Shown: positions 31,728-42,628, numbered from the stretch's first letter. The stretch: DNA of 64,000 nucleotides from Tranzscheliella williamsii (GCA_023212725.1 JALBYF010000052.1:62001-126000), one strand, 5' to 3'. Numbers and translations are program-made. The notes: generated by a model from the sequence alone, not told the origin.

Positions 31728-32874
31728 TCAGTCCGAGTCCGAGTTGAGATCGGCGGCGAAGCTGGCCAGGGAGGACTTGAATGTTTTCTGGCCGGCGGAG
31801 GGAGGAGCGGATGTTAGCCGTGGCGGCGGGGGTGGGGTGGTGGCGAGGGGACTTACTCGTGGTGGTGGGCCGTTGTCGTCGGTGTCGGTGTCTGACGGCG
31901 GTGCGGTGCGGGTGGTGCGGGGGCGGTGACGGGGTGGGATGGGGGTGTCGTCGAGAGCGGCGAGTTCGTCTTTGAACTCGCGCTGCTGGCGGATCTTGCC
32001 CGCCTGCTCCAGCGACCCGCGCCCGCTCATGCCGAGCTCGGCGAGCACGCCCTGCACCACCGCGCACTGCCCCGCGTAGTCGTCCGCACCTACCGCCGCA
32101 GCATCGTAGAGCTTCTTCCATGGCTTGCGCACCCCGCACGCCGCAACCAGCCGCTTGAGCTTCGTGAGTCGCCGCTCTGCATCACTGCCCCCCAATCTGC
32201 CCGCCTTGCTGCTCGCACTGCCCTTTCCCGCCTTCTTCGCCCCCGGAGGAGCAGCGGTAGCCGACGAACGGCGCACAGCCTTCTTGGGCGCTTGTTTCCG
32301 CGGCGCACTGCTGTCCTCCTCTAGCTCGCTGAATTCGCTGGTGGAATCTTGTCGAGCTCCGGCCGGCCCAGCGTTGTCACTCCTATCGCCGTCCTTGCCT
32401 TCCTCATCGTCGTCCGCCGGACTCCTATCTCGCTTGGGTCTACTTTGCTTCGAAGCGGGACTGGCTTTCTTTTTCGACGCCTCTGGCTTCACAGCGGGGC
32501 TGGCTTTCTTCTTTGGATTTTCCGGCTTGGTCGACACCGGCGGCGGCGTGGCGGCGCCCTTTGCCCTCTTGTCGCCGCTCGCTCCCTTCTTCTGAAACTC
32601 ATCAGCGATCTTGCTAAGCTGTTCGAGAGTAACCCTACCAACGAGAGACTTTTGGCCCTCAAGATCCAGGCCAAAACGCTCCTCGAGCTGCTTTCGCACA
32701 AGTTTTTTCGTCAGCTGGCTGTAGAGGCAGTGGGAGAGGTTGTTCAGCATTCTGCCTGCATTGCCCGGGCATGGCACGGGGCTGCGCTTACTCTACCGTG
32801 TCTTGCTCGAAAGCTTCCGTGATGATCTCACGAACCTGCTCGACGATCTCGGCCTGGCTAGGAGTCGACGCCAT
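31728..32874 (-). CDS. HIRIP3-like histone chaperone (DEK_C and CHZ domains)
   Basis: Exons 32874-32792, 32718-31857 and 31787-31728 give 334 aa. The first exon encodes the start of a DEK_C-like domain; splicing GA|GTAAGC to CAG|C gives FEQDTVDQLTKKLVRKQLEERFGLDL, which completes the domain. A long Lys-, Ser- and acid-rich linker follows. The C-terminal histone-binding CHZ-like region has RLTKLKRLVAACGVRKPWKKLYD and LAELGMSGRGSLEQAGKIR, as in HIRA-interacting protein 3. These proteins bind H2A-H2B in the nucleus and assist chromatin assembly. The second intron (31856-31788) is 69 nt with a GTAAGT donor and a CTAAC branch site; because it is a multiple of three, retention would add 23 residues without a stop. 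The gene converges with the transporter and diverges from GCP2. Confidence 0.85.
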
Positions 32875-33547
32875 TATACCGCCGCTGGTGGAGAGCAGGG
32901 CAAGCGTAGGTAGGCTGACTGGTTCGCTTTCTAGCAGGCGCACAGGGGTAGCGCCGGCCGGTTGATGGCAATGCTGAGCGTGACGAGTATGAGGATGAGG
33001 ATGAGGGTGGGGGGTTCCTGACAAGTGTCTTGTCAGCTTCAACGCAGTCCGCGCTCACCATTCCCACTCGACACTCTTCCGGGCTTTGCTCCGCATACAA
33101 ACGCGGTAAAAAAGTGTTGCTGTGGAGGGCTTCGTAAACCAACTTAACAGCAAGAACAAACTTAACAAGTTTCTTTTCAGGAAGCCAACTTAACACGTCT
33201 TTATGCAATTCGGCACTCAGCCACGAGGCGAATGTGAATCACAATATGATCCTCGAAGCGCGTCGCGCGGTGGCTTCGAATTGCATTCACAATTGGGCGG
33301 CACCGAAGCAACCCGTAACACTCGCAGACCAACACTCTAACCGCCATCCCGCACGCCAGGTCAATCCCGCACCACATCATCCGTCCCACATCCCCTTCAC
33401 ACGCAGATACCCCGGCCGTACGCCGCTTGGCTCGCTCCTCCTCTCTCGTCGGACTCTATCGCTTGATTGACGGTCTTCGCCGCCTACATCGAAAGTAATT
33501 CATCGCATCAAAAGGCCCATAAGAGTCTGCTCTAGCAGTCTCTAGCT
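32875..33547. other. Divergent promoter region HIRIP3-like / GCP2
   Basis: This 673-bp region includes three direct copies of AACTTAACA at 33141, 33159 and 33187 (spacing 18 and 28 bp) and a GAATGTGAATCAC motif near 33229. No coding sequence is seen. The repeated nonamer may be a regulatory site. Confidence 0.45.
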
Positions 33548-36500
33548 ATGTCGACAAACCACGGATCAGGCGGCCCCAGTAGGCCGCCGGCGGTCCCTAT
33601 GACGCCTGCCGGTCGCTCGATGCGCAAGAAGAATCATCTGAATCTGAGTGCCAAGGCCTTCGACAAGGTGAGTGTCGAGCTGCAGAGTCCTCATCTAAAG
33701 CCACATGTAGCTTGCTGACACAACCTCCCTCGCTCGATTGCCGCGATGTGTAGATGTCGAAGCGCCTCTTGTCTGTAGAGAAATCAACAGGAAATTCCGC
33801 CATGGCGTCGTGGGCACACAGCAATCCCACAGAACCCTTGGCAGCCTCCTCCAACCGCATCGAAGACATCCCCGAGCTTGGCGAGGGCGGATACCGCACC
33901 CACGCGTCCTATGTGATTGCAGAAGGAGACGAAAACGCCGCTCCGACCGAATCCAAATCCAGCACCGAGTATCATCTTCGGAGATTCGGCAAAGCCCCTA
34001 TATCTCGCGGTCTCAGTCAGGGGGCGGGCAAGGGTCCCGATGGAGCAGCGCTGGCCGCTGCCGCTGCCAGGTCCTTAAAAGGAAAAGGAGTAGCACCAAT
34101 GGACTCCTTTCTCAACGAAGGTAGCTTCGTCTTCAACCCCTTGAACAGAAGAGTACCTCAGCCATCCCCGAGAAAGGCAAAATCCCGGACTCGGACCCTA
34201 CCCAGCGTCAATGATGCTGCTGATAAACAACCACAAAGCGGGCACCGTCAGAATACGCTTCTTTCTGCTCAAAGCGGTCCCTCTACCTCGGAATCCGCCA
34301 AAGCCAAAGAGATGACGCCCAGGGCCGCCAAGCGCGACCTGCCACCGGCAGCAGATACCGACGAGGAATCCTTCATCCCACTATCCCTGGCGGATCGAGA
34401 CATACAGGAAGCCCTGATCCTTGAAGATCTGCTCTTCGTACTTTTCGGTACCGAGGGTCAGTACATCTCCTACTCGCCAAGCTACGACCCCGAGAACCCT
34501 GCTCATCGTCTACGCGGTGCGGCTTTCGTCGTCGACTCTGCTCTCGATGCGCCCTTGAAAGATTTGGTCGAGAGGATACTTCCGTTGGCATCCGACTTCA
34601 CAGCCATTTATGCGTTCATCGAGATGGATTCCGGCCTCGAATTTGGCACTGTAAACCACGCTCTGTGCTCTGCCATCAGAGACCTCCTGCAGGACTACGA
34701 AGTGCTGGTGGTGCAGCTCGAACATCAGATGTTCACGTCCACTTCCTTTACGCTGCAAAAGCTTTTTGTCTGGATTCAGGACACCGCTCGGACGCTGGCA
34801 ATGGTGCGAGGCCTGACAGACGAGATCATTGGCATTTCTCACGCCGACCTCTTCGACGATGAAGATGACGATGATTCTTCTGACGGCGATGGCGCGTCTT
34901 CCATCAGCGGGACTTCCGCCTTGGAACGCGAGAGGCGTGCTTTGTTGGGCCTCGACGACCCGGAAGACGATGGCGTGGAAGGCGGCATTGCCAAGGGCGG
35001 CGAGGTCCTCACCATGTTGTGGGACAGATTCACGCGCCAGAGCGGCGATCCGAACGCACGCAGCCTGTTTGCCAACTTGTTTCAGCGCGCCTCGCAGCCC
35101 TATGCGCAGACGCTGGTCAAGTGGATCACCACCGGCGATCTGTCCGACACATACGAGGAATTCATGGTGATGGAGGATGCCAAAGTCACCCGTGCTGCGC
35201 TCGAGTTGGACCCAACCGACGAATATTGGGAAACACGCTACACCCTCAGGGACGAAACCATGATCGCCAAGCGAGAACGCCAGCGGCAGCTCGGCCTGGA
35301 TCTAGACGCCCAGATCGAGGACGACGAGGAGAATCCGAGAGGTTTCCTCACGGCAGGCGCTAGGATCCCCTCCTTCTTGGAGCCGTGGAAACAGAAGATC
35401 CTTCTAGCGGGCAAATATCTCAACGTGATCAGGGAGTGCGGTCTTGACGTGCCAAGCGATCCAGAGGCCGACTCACGCCAGAGAGATCCTCTTGTCGTCA
35501 TGAACGACGAGTCCTTCTTCCGACGTATCGAGGCGGCATATCAGAGGGCCAACTCGGCACTATTGAGGCTGCTCTTGGAGGATCAGGACCTTCTAGTCAG
35601 GTTACGCTCCTTGAAACACTTTTTCTTCTTTTCCGAGTCCGACTTCCTCTCCTCCTTCCTAGAACAGTCGGCTCACGAGCTCGCCAAAAAAGTGTCTCCC
35701 ACCAAGACGAGAGAGACGGTGCAGCAGAGGTTGCAGACACATCTTGGTGCTGTTTTGGGCTCGAGCAGCACCGTCGGCTTCGACGACCCCTACCGGGAGG
35801 ACATTCGCATTGTGCTGGCCTCCGAGGGCGCCTATGATCAGCTCAAGCGGATCGCAGAGACGCAAGGCGGTATCGAGGCCACCAAAAAAGCACAAAAGGA
35901 AGCGGCCGCCTCTGCTGCTGCTCCGGGAGCGTCGTCGGAGAAATTTGTGCCTTCGATGACGCTTCTGCAATTCGACGTCGCGGTAAAGTTCCCGGTATCT
36001 CTGGTGATTAGTCGCAAGAACATCCTGCGATACCAGTTCATCAGCCGTGGCCTGTTCCATCTAAAGACGCTGGAGCGCGGGCTGTCGGAGATGTGGCTCG
36101 AGCAGTCCTCCTCGCCACTGTGGAAGCAGAAGACGCATCCCGCTCTGGAAAAGTGGAAGCAGAAGCTATATATGCTCCGCTCGCGGATGACGTTTTTCGT
36201 GCAGCAACTGATGGCGTTCCAGATGCTCGAGGTAATCGAGCCGAATTACTTGGATCTGGAGCGCAAGCTGAAGAGCGTCAAGACGGTGGACCAGCTGATG
36301 AAGGACCACTTTGCCTTTCTCAACACGACGCGCAAGGAGCTCATGTTCACCAATACGCGTTATCTGCAGCTCCACTCATCGCTGACGGATCTGGTCGAGA
36401 AGTTCGTGCTGAACAACGTGCGGTTCCAGGATAAGGTGCTGCTGGAGACCGAGAGGTGGAAAGAGGCAGGCAAGACGCCGCCCGAGCCGCCCGTCAACGA

Positions 36501-36645
36501 GCCGGACAACGACTTCCTCAGCAAAGCGCAGCGGCTGTGGGACCGCCATGCCAAGACCTACAAGGACGTCGTCAACCTGCTCTGCACAACCGACAATCCA
36601 GCCGCTCTGCCGCTCGCTTACCGCTTCCAGAGCTCCAACTTGTAG
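33548..36645 (+). CDS. Gamma-tubulin complex component 2 (GCP2/Spc97)
   Basis: Exon 33548-33667 (40 codons) is joined through an 86-nt GTGAGT intron to 33754-36645, giving 1003 aa. GCP2 and GCP3 form the gamma-tubulin small complex that nucleates microtubules at the spindle pole body. The GRIP1 region starts near residue 250 with ALILEDLLFVLFGTEGQYISY and continues through AIYAFIEMDSGLEFGTVNHAL, then WIQDTARTLAMVRGL. The GRIP2 region, from about residue 700, contains FPVSLVISRKNILRYQFISRGLF. These passages match GCP2 rather than GCP3. A fungal acidic Ser/Asp insertion lies at about 400-430. The first exon supplies basic residues typical of the N-terminal tail. The frame also offers an internal ATG exactly at the start of exon 2, so an unspliced transcript could start there. 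Confidence 0.93.
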
Positions 36646-36826
36646 CGAGTCACGGCTCCAACCTGTAGCGGTTCATTAGAAATTTGGCTGCGGTGCTGTC
36701 AACTGCATCGGGTCGCACTTGTCAATGAGCATGACGGCGAATTGTTTGATGAGTAGAGTCAGAGGAACTTTTAGGGTACAGAGATGGGCAAGGTCAAGGC
36801 GAGTCAGAAGGTGGGATGGTGGGGAG

Positions 36827-38251
36827 CTAGTTGCGGGGGTAGTCCCAGAGGGGGGGCCCTTGGACGGCGGGAGCGAGGTTGACGAGGAAGAGGCGCTGCT
36901 GGGCGGTGACGACGAGGCGGCCGTCGCCGGCGAAGACGAGGTTGACGGCGCCGGACTGGGGGAGGAAGATGTTGGCGATGGGGGTGCCGTGCTTGGAGAA
37001 GATCTGTACGCCGTCGCCTGTGCCGGTGTAGACGTTGCCGCTGCTGTCGACCTTGATGCCGTCAGCGATGGAGGTGGTGGGCGTGGCGAAGAGACGGCGC
37101 GGGCCGAACCACTGCAAGTGGCCTGCGTGGTGGACGTCGAACTCGTAGATGCTCGACTGCCGCGTCGTGTTGGGCGCGACCGCAGCGCTGTAGATGGGCA
37201 CCGTGTCGGTGACGTACGCCTTGTCGCCGTCCGGCGAGAAGCAGATCCCATTCGGCACCGCCACCACACTCGGGTCGGTCAGCGCGGTCAGCAGGCCCGT
37301 CTGGGGCTCGAACCGCCACACCGCCAGCGGCAGGTCAACCCCCGGCCGAAACCCCTGCGTGAAGCCATACCACGCATCGGTGAAGAAGATGGCACCCGTC
37401 TTGGGATGCACAACCCCGTCGTTGAGCGAGTTGAACTGCCTGCCCGCAGCGTTATTCACCATCACCCTCACCTTGGTCGGATCGTTTCGGTCGACCAGAG
37501 TCACCGAGGGCGGCCGCGCCGCCCCGCGCCCGCTGTTGATCAGCAGCAGATTGCCGGCGTAATTCGTCCCGCCGTTGGTCATCTGCACATGGCCCGAGTC
37601 GATCTGGACCTGCTTGACGTCCTGGTCGAAGCTGGGCCTTTCGCCTTTGTCAAGCTTGCTCAGAAGCGACGGAAGGTGCACTTTAAAGACGGCGTTGTTG
37701 ACCGACGCGTTGCTTCTACCCTCAGCCCCGCCAGCATCAGAGCAAAAGTAAATGTCCTGGGTGTCGGGAAAGTAGACCGGAGCTTCGTGTGCGAATGCGT
37801 ACCCAGGCTCGTAAACCAGAAGCTGCACGGATGGCGAGTGGCCCAGGATCGGCGCAGCCAGGTCGGCGTCATACACCTGGAAATAGTTGACGTCCGTAGC
37901 GTTGAAACCGCCAGCCAGCTGAGCGGCGCTCAGCGCCGGCGCGGGTGTGGACCCGTCCGCCGAGACAGAGAACGGCTCGGCGAAGCCCCGGGATTCGAAC
38001 GGCACGGGCAGGGCGGCAAGAGCAGTGTTGTTCAAGTACACCACCCGGCTACCCGGATCCGAGCCCGACCGCGCCCAGATGGCAGAAGCGCTCGCGGCCA
38101 AGAAAAGCGCCGCGTTGTAGCTGCGAAGGCGTACCATGGCTGAAAGCGTCGAAAGTGTGGGATAGACAACTACGACGGGGACTAGGATGGCGAGCAAGAC
38201 GGTCAAGGCAGGCCATATATAGCGTTTCTCCAGCTTGGTCTCACCGGCCAT
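36827..38251 (-). CDS. SMP-30/gluconolactonase-like six-bladed propeller protein, membrane-anchored
   Basis: This 474-aa protein has an N-terminal hydrophobic segment (about residues 13-33) and a C-terminal SMP-30/gluconolactonase/LRE-like beta-propeller. Metal- and substrate-site motifs of the family are visible: SLNDGVVHPKTGAIFFTD, VPNGICFSPDGDKAYVTDT and ADGIKVDSSGNVYTG. Such enzymes hydrolyse lactones using a divalent metal; the natural substrate is unknown here. The frame begins with GTG at 38272, so the first ATG (38251) is used. A second ATG at 38137 (MVRLRSYNAALFLAASASA) would start a classical signal peptide, so the protein could be either anchored or secreted. Several N-glycosylation sequons follow this region, in keeping with a luminal or extracellular domain. 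Confidence 0.8.
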   Translation of the reverse strand: MAGETKLEKRYIWPALTVLLAILVPVVVVYPTLSTLSAMVRLRSYNAALFLAASASAIWARSGSDPGSRVVYLNNTALAALPVPFESRGFAEPFSVSADGSTPAPALSAAQLAGGFNATDVNYFQVYDADLAAPILGHSPSVQLLVYEPGYAFAHEAPVYFPDTQDIYFCSDAGGAEGRSNASVNNAVFKVHLPSLLSKLDKGERPSFDQDVKQVQIDSGHVQMTNGGTNYAGNLLLINSGRGAARPPSVTLVDRNDPTKVRVMVNNAAGRQFNSLNDGVVHPKTGAIFFTDAWYGFTQGFRPGVDLPLAVWRFEPQTGLLTALTDPSVVAVPNGICFSPDGDKAYVTDTVPIYSAAVAPNTTRQSSIYEFDVHHAGHLQWFGPRRLFATPTTSIADGIKVDSSGNVYTGTGDGVQIFSKHGTPIANIFLPQSGAVNLVFAGDGRLVVTAQQRLFLVNLAPAVQGPPLWDYPRN

Positions 38252-38872
38252 GCTCACCGGCAACTCGCCCACTCTAAGACGCTCCTCAGTGGACGTGGAC
38301 GGAGATGAGAAGCACGATGGAGCTGTAGACTACATTCGGTTAGATGGGGACGAGGAGCAGCCTGCAGGATCTGGAAGCGGCAGGCAAGCCTTTTGCAACC
38401 GAGCAGAGTTTCCGCTTACAGACTTAGGTTGCGGATCCAAGCAAGCAACCTCCCTCCAGATGCGGAGTCATGGGCTGGGGTGCACGACGTGCAGCGAAAG
38501 TGACGTCTGTCTAGCACTGAACCGCAGCGCTTCAGTGATGAGCGGTCCTAATTGGTCGAAGCGAAGTCGTGCGTCACGTCGGTCCAGTCACAGTCACAGT
38601 TGAGCAGCTGTCGAAGAGTCATCTTTCTTGCCCTTGCAGCCTTGTTAGATCGGCGCCCACCAGCCAAACTTCCAAGCTCGGGTACAAGCTCGGTGCAAGA
38701 CGGTCGCCCCATGCAAGGCATCTAGGGTGCCTGTCCTGCAAAGGCCAGCCATGATTAGGATCTCGAACGTGTCGATGTGAATATGGCGACTGGGACTTGC
38801 TGTTGGACGGCTTATGAATCAATGTCCGTTGACGGCCATTGACGATGAAGAGGAGACGCGAGCCCTTTGAAA
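38252..38872. other. Intergenic region between two minus-strand genes
   Basis: This is the promoter of the SMP-30-like gene and the 3' flank of the SANT-like gene. It holds a CAGTCACAGTCACAGT microsatellite at 38585-38600 and no credible ORF. Confidence 0.5.
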
Positions 38873-40189
38873 TCATTGCACGCTGCGTCTGGTGGGTGAA
38901 GCGGCTCCAATGTGACCTTCAGCGTCAGCCTGAATGCGAGCTTCAATGCGAGCTTCAATGCGGGCGTCAATGGCGGCTATAATCCGGGCTTCAAAGCTTC
39001 TCAACATTGCGTCAAGTTTACTCTCGATAACGCTGATGTCCTGGTGACCCATTGCGGGTGCTTCCGGCGCTGATGGCAACGGCGTTGAGCATGGGCTGAC
39101 GTCCTGCTGCACCATTGCGGATCCCTCTGAAGATGATGGCAAGGGCGTTGAGGATGATGCGGTCTGCCTGTTAAGTAGCTCCAGTGTCTTGTCAGACAAT
39201 CCTGCCTGAACCTCTACCAGTCGCCTTTTGTCTGCATAATCGGAGTGCATAAGTCTCCTTTTGCCTGCGTACTCAGAGGGTACATCGTTGACCATGTTTT
39301 CAGCAAGCGAGCTCTGCCGCGTGTTGTTACCCCTAAGCGTCCTGGTACTGCCAAGCGTGTTGGTACTGCTAAGCGCGTTGGTACTGCCAAGCGAGTTGGT
39401 GCCTCCCACGGTTTGACGGTTGAGTGATGAGCTAGTTGGAGCATCTGATGCTGACGTGTTGGCTCGGGCAGCGTCAGCTGCCTGGCGTGCCTTGCGTTCC
39501 TGCCTAGTTGTCATTGCCATGGTGCACGGCGTCTTTCCTTGACGACGGGCGAGTTCGATGGCGTCGTGCTGTTCAAGTTCGCGGGCGCTAACAAGATGTC
39601 GTCGGAAGGTAACTGGATTATCTCTCTCGGCATGGAGGAGATTGTCGATCATCCATTGTATCTCGGTGTCGAACACCATGACACCTGAGGCCTTTTTAGT
39701 GCGACGTCTCGCGTTGGCATAAGTTTGCAAGGTTATTTTGTCCCACTGCTGCTTGATGGCGCTCAAGCTTCGGAGGGGTCTCTTACGTAGCTGCAATGTA
39801 TGGTTTACTTCCTCGAGAACACACAGCCAAAGACCGTCTTCCTCGCTCGAACTGGAAGCATAGGATGGCCGGTAATTGTCCAGTGCCAATATAAGAATTT
39901 TACACTCTTCTTGGTCCCAGTGAGGTTGTGGAGCCGACTGAGAGCCGGATAGCACGGAAGATTGGCTTGTAGATGCTTGGTACTGCGTGTGTGGTGCAGA
40001 TGTATCTGAGAGCCGAGAAGACGGAGGCGCGAACCTGCTTGGAAGGGGGGTTGCCGTCCGATCCGGGTTTAGGATTGCCATCTGGCTTGGCATGTGATCA
40101 TGTGTACGCTGCTGCTCAGCGGTCAGGGGAATGTCGTTCACCATCGCTACGGGATGCAGGCGAGCCTCGTCTGCTGGCCTGAGAGACAT
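38873..40189 (-). CDS. Myb/SANT-like domain protein of unknown function
   Basis: This 438-aa protein has a helical region near residues 90-175. It begins HWDQEECKILILALDNYRP and includes LKPL-type repeats of Trp and basic residues (WLCVLEEVNHTLQLRKRPLR, AIKQQWDKI). The tryptophan spacing resembles Myb/SANT or MADF-like domains found in fungal regulators and in transposon-derived proteins. Downstream is a Thr/Ser/Asn tract with a short repeat of the type STNTLGSTNAL, then a duplicated YADKRRL segment and a C-terminal helix with three IEAR(I)-type repeats, probably a coiled coil. The frame starts with GTG at 40270; the first ATG is at 40189. The repeats give direct DNA repeats near 38930-38960 and 39340-39410. 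Function is not known; DNA binding is an inference. Confidence 0.6.
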   Translation of the reverse strand: MSLRPADEARLHPVAMVNDIPLTAEQQRTHDHMPSQMAILNPDRTATPLPSRFAPPSSRLSDTSAPHTQYQASTSQSSVLSGSQSAPQPHWDQEECKILILALDNYRPSYASSSSEEDGLWLCVLEEVNHTLQLRKRPLRSLSAIKQQWDKITLQTYANARRRTKKASGVMVFDTEIQWMIDNLLHAERDNPVTFRRHLVSARELEQHDAIELARRQGKTPCTMAMTTRQERKARQAADAARANTSASDAPTSSSLNRQTVGGTNSLGSTNALSSTNTLGSTRTLRGNNTRQSSLAENMVNDVPSEYAGKRRLMHSDYADKRRLVEVQAGLSDKTLELLNRQTASSSTPLPSSSEGSAMVQQDVSPCSTPLPSAPEAPAMGHQDISVIESKLDAMLRSFEARIIAAIDARIEARIEARIQADAEGHIGAASPTRRSVQ

Positions 40190-40810
40190 AGCAGATATAA
40201 AGGTGGAGCTGCGGGGTCGATCAGCTTCGTCAAGAGGCAAACTCGGTCGACGCCGAGACGGAGCGAGCACACTTCACCCACTTACTCACTCTCACCAGCA
40301 ATCATTGAATGGAGCACATCTGGAAACGCGTTCCTACGCACACCGCGCCCTGTCCACGCTTTGATGCGTAGAAACGCGTTTTCAACTTTTAAGCAGGAGC
40401 CGGGTTGCGTAGATACGCGAAAGGCGCCCAAACTGCAGTTAGTAGTACCACCACCAGAGTATTCATGAGTGCTAAGATCATATCTCCGTCTGATTTTGGG
40501 CGATGAGCATACGCTTATAAAATATAGTAACGCGCGAGTTCAGACGTGATCGAATTGGGAAGCGAGCTAAGTCGGTGAGATGGGCTCGAAACCTCACCCT
40601 TACCCACTACCATGATCCCTAACCCCAGCTGCGAGCTGAGTCGGTCCCTACTCGAAAGCTCACTGATCACTGATCGTCAGCTGCAGCAGCACACGTAGAC
40701 GGCAACTCCGGCTAGTGGACGTGTATGTCCCACCTCCTCCGGATCTCATGCCTTCCCGTGCATAGTCCTCGGCTTCGAGGCGCAGCTGAGGCGCGCAGCT
40801 CGCTCGTGGC
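40190..40810. other. Divergent promoter region with ACGCGT repeats
   Basis: This 621-bp region lies between the SANT-like gene (minus) and the F-box-like gene (plus). Its main structure is the TGCGTAGAAACGCG repeat cluster at 40326-40419. A TATAAAATATAG element lies near 40516. No ORF is credible. Confidence 0.5.
40326..40419. repeat. Three copies of TGCGTAGAWACGCG, two inverted
   Basis: The 15-mer at 40326-40340 is the reverse complement of that at 40365-40379 except for one base, and a third copy on the plus strand lies at 40406-40419. The shared core contains ACGCG, and the first two contain the ACGCGT box bound by MBF-type cell-cycle factors in yeasts. A regulatory role is inferred. Confidence 0.6.
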
Positions 40811-42628
40811 ATGGTGTGCACTCAGCCGGACCAGCCTGAGCGTCCAGCGCAGCCCGGTCTGCCAAGATTACCTCCCGAGATCATCGTCTCGATCATCGAA
40901 TTCGCTGTGCGTACTTCACCGCCCTGTCTAGACCGCTCCGATGACAGCGGCCAAGACGAGCAAGATTCTGCGCCGCCGCGGTCGCCAGTTTGCATGCCGC
41001 TGGCGTGCGTGTCTCGTTCAGCCTGGTCGTCCGCGACAAACCTACTGTATGTCTCGCGGCTTTTCTACGCCGTGGCAAGAACGCTTCTCGTCCGCACCCT
41101 GACTCTCAACAGCGCTTGGGCAGGTCGACGCTTCTTTCATGCCTTGTCCGGGGTGCGGCGCGATCCGGCCGTTTCACTCGCAAATATCACAAGGGGCTGG
41201 TTTGGCAATACATCCGCGCTCAAGCGTGCTGGTCACCAAGTAGACCCTGTCGCTCTGAGATTGAACGAAGCAGCATGGTATGAGGAGTGCCCCGGCGGTT
41301 TTGTCGTCGGCCATGCCTACGCAACCAAACCTCGCTGCAAAGAGCAACCTTCTGCCAAAGCTAGATCCGTGCTTAGCGGAAGAGAGAAAGCAGAGAAAAG
41401 GTATCAGCCTGTTAGCGTATACTGGGCGGAGGAGGAGATGGTGGAGGAGGTGCATGTGCCTGGCCAAAGTTCGTCTTCTGATAGCGACTCTGATGAAGAT
41501 CATGCAGACGCTTCACCACCCACACGTCCGCGAGGAGAAGGTGGTGTCCGCCGTCAGACTGAAGGGGCAACGGGTCACCCAAGTATCGACCGAACCTTCG
41601 AGCCTGCCTGGCAGACGCTCTACTCCCGGCAACGAAGGCAGCGGACTGGCAGACGAGCCCGGAGCTCTACTCCTCATCCGTTTGGGATAGCAAGTTCCCC
41701 AAGCTCCGAGCCTGCTCTTGGACCCACCGGAGGCGACCTGGACCCGTGGCAGTTGCAGGAAGCCCAAGAACGGCTGGCTGCCGCAGCATTCCTGACGAGT
41801 GGTGATAATGCAACGGCGAATACATCCGCCATACCGCAACCCTCTATAGAGGCTGACAGCAACACCGCTTCTAGCCAGAGCACTGGAGCCTCGCCACACT
41901 GTCGGTGTGTATTGATGCCAAGTCGACGGCACCGACGGGTCATGTACGCGTACCATTTGTGCACAGCAACGCTCGAGCCGTGGATCAATGCGCTCTTTTC
42001 TTCGATACGAACTCTGCGCTTCATCACAATTACCTTTACGCCCGGCCACATTCTTGACGACGACAAGCTTGAGCATATGCTACGACGGATCTTGTCAGCC
42101 GCTGAGAACCCAAAGTTGGAGGTCCTGTTCATCCGAATGGTCTTTGAGCCCTCCGTGACGGGCAGCCGGTTGCGAAGATTCGAAAGGGCCAAGACCATCG
42201 GCGGCGCGATTGATAGAATTAGCGACGACCGAATCCGTGTCAGCCTGGTTCCCAATGTCGTTGGCGGCGGTATATTGACCGCACCGGCCTCTGGCAGCGT
42301 GTCCGGAACAGATTCTGATGAGGCTGACATGGCGGATTTGCCTCTCAACCCGCTGAGCCTACGGGCAGTGATGCTGACGCAGGATGGATGGTGGTCGAGG
42401 GTCCTGCGTCAGAACAGATTCGGCATGGAAGGACAGTCCACCCGCGCATCAGCGTCAGCCACAAGCAACGATGCTGGCACAACGGCCTGGACCTCCTTCT
42501 TTGGCCATGCAAAGGGTCATGCGACCTGGATGGCTCAGATTATGGCGCACTGCGACCCATGGCCCGCTGACCAGATCCCATTTGACGCGCAACCAACGAG
42601 CCAAAGAGAGAAGCAAGTAGCGCTGTAG
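40811..42628 (+). CDS. F-box-like protein
   Basis: This 605-aa intronless gene encodes an N-terminal F-box-like motif, LPPEIIVSIIEFAV at residues 20-33, continued after an acidic insertion by LACVSRSAWSSATNLLYVSRLFYAVA. This is the fungal F-box pattern that binds Skp1 in SCF ubiquitin ligases. A Ser/Asp/Glu-rich disordered segment occupies about 215-380. The C-terminal part (about 380-540) has helical and strand segments such as WINALFSSIRTLRFITITF and LEVLFIRMVF, perhaps a degenerate leucine-rich region for substrate binding. The ATG at 40811 is the first in frame. The substrate is unknown. Confidence 0.65.
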   Translation: MVCTQPDQPERPAQPGLPRLPPEIIVSIIEFAVRTSPPCLDRSDDSGQDEQDSAPPRSPVCMPLACVSRSAWSSATNLLYVSRLFYAVARTLLVRTLTLNSAWAGRRFFHALSGVRRDPAVSLANITRGWFGNTSALKRAGHQVDPVALRLNEAAWYEECPGGFVVGHAYATKPRCKEQPSAKARSVLSGREKAEKRYQPVSVYWAEEEMVEEVHVPGQSSSSDSDSDEDHADASPPTRPRGEGGVRRQTEGATGHPSIDRTFEPAWQTLYSRQRRQRTGRRARSSTPHPFGIASSPSSEPALGPTGGDLDPWQLQEAQERLAAAAFLTSGDNATANTSAIPQPSIEADSNTASSQSTGASPHCRCVLMPSRRHRRVMYAYHLCTATLEPWINALFSSIRTLRFITITFTPGHILDDDKLEHMLRRILSAAENPKLEVLFIRMVFEPSVTGSRLRRFERAKTIGGAIDRISDDRIRVSLVPNVVGGGILTAPASGSVSGTDSDEADMADLPLNPLSLRAVMLTQDGWWSRVLRQNRFGMEGQSTRASASATSNDAGTTAWTSFFGHAKGHATWMAQIMAHCDPWPADQIPFDAQPTSQREKQVAL

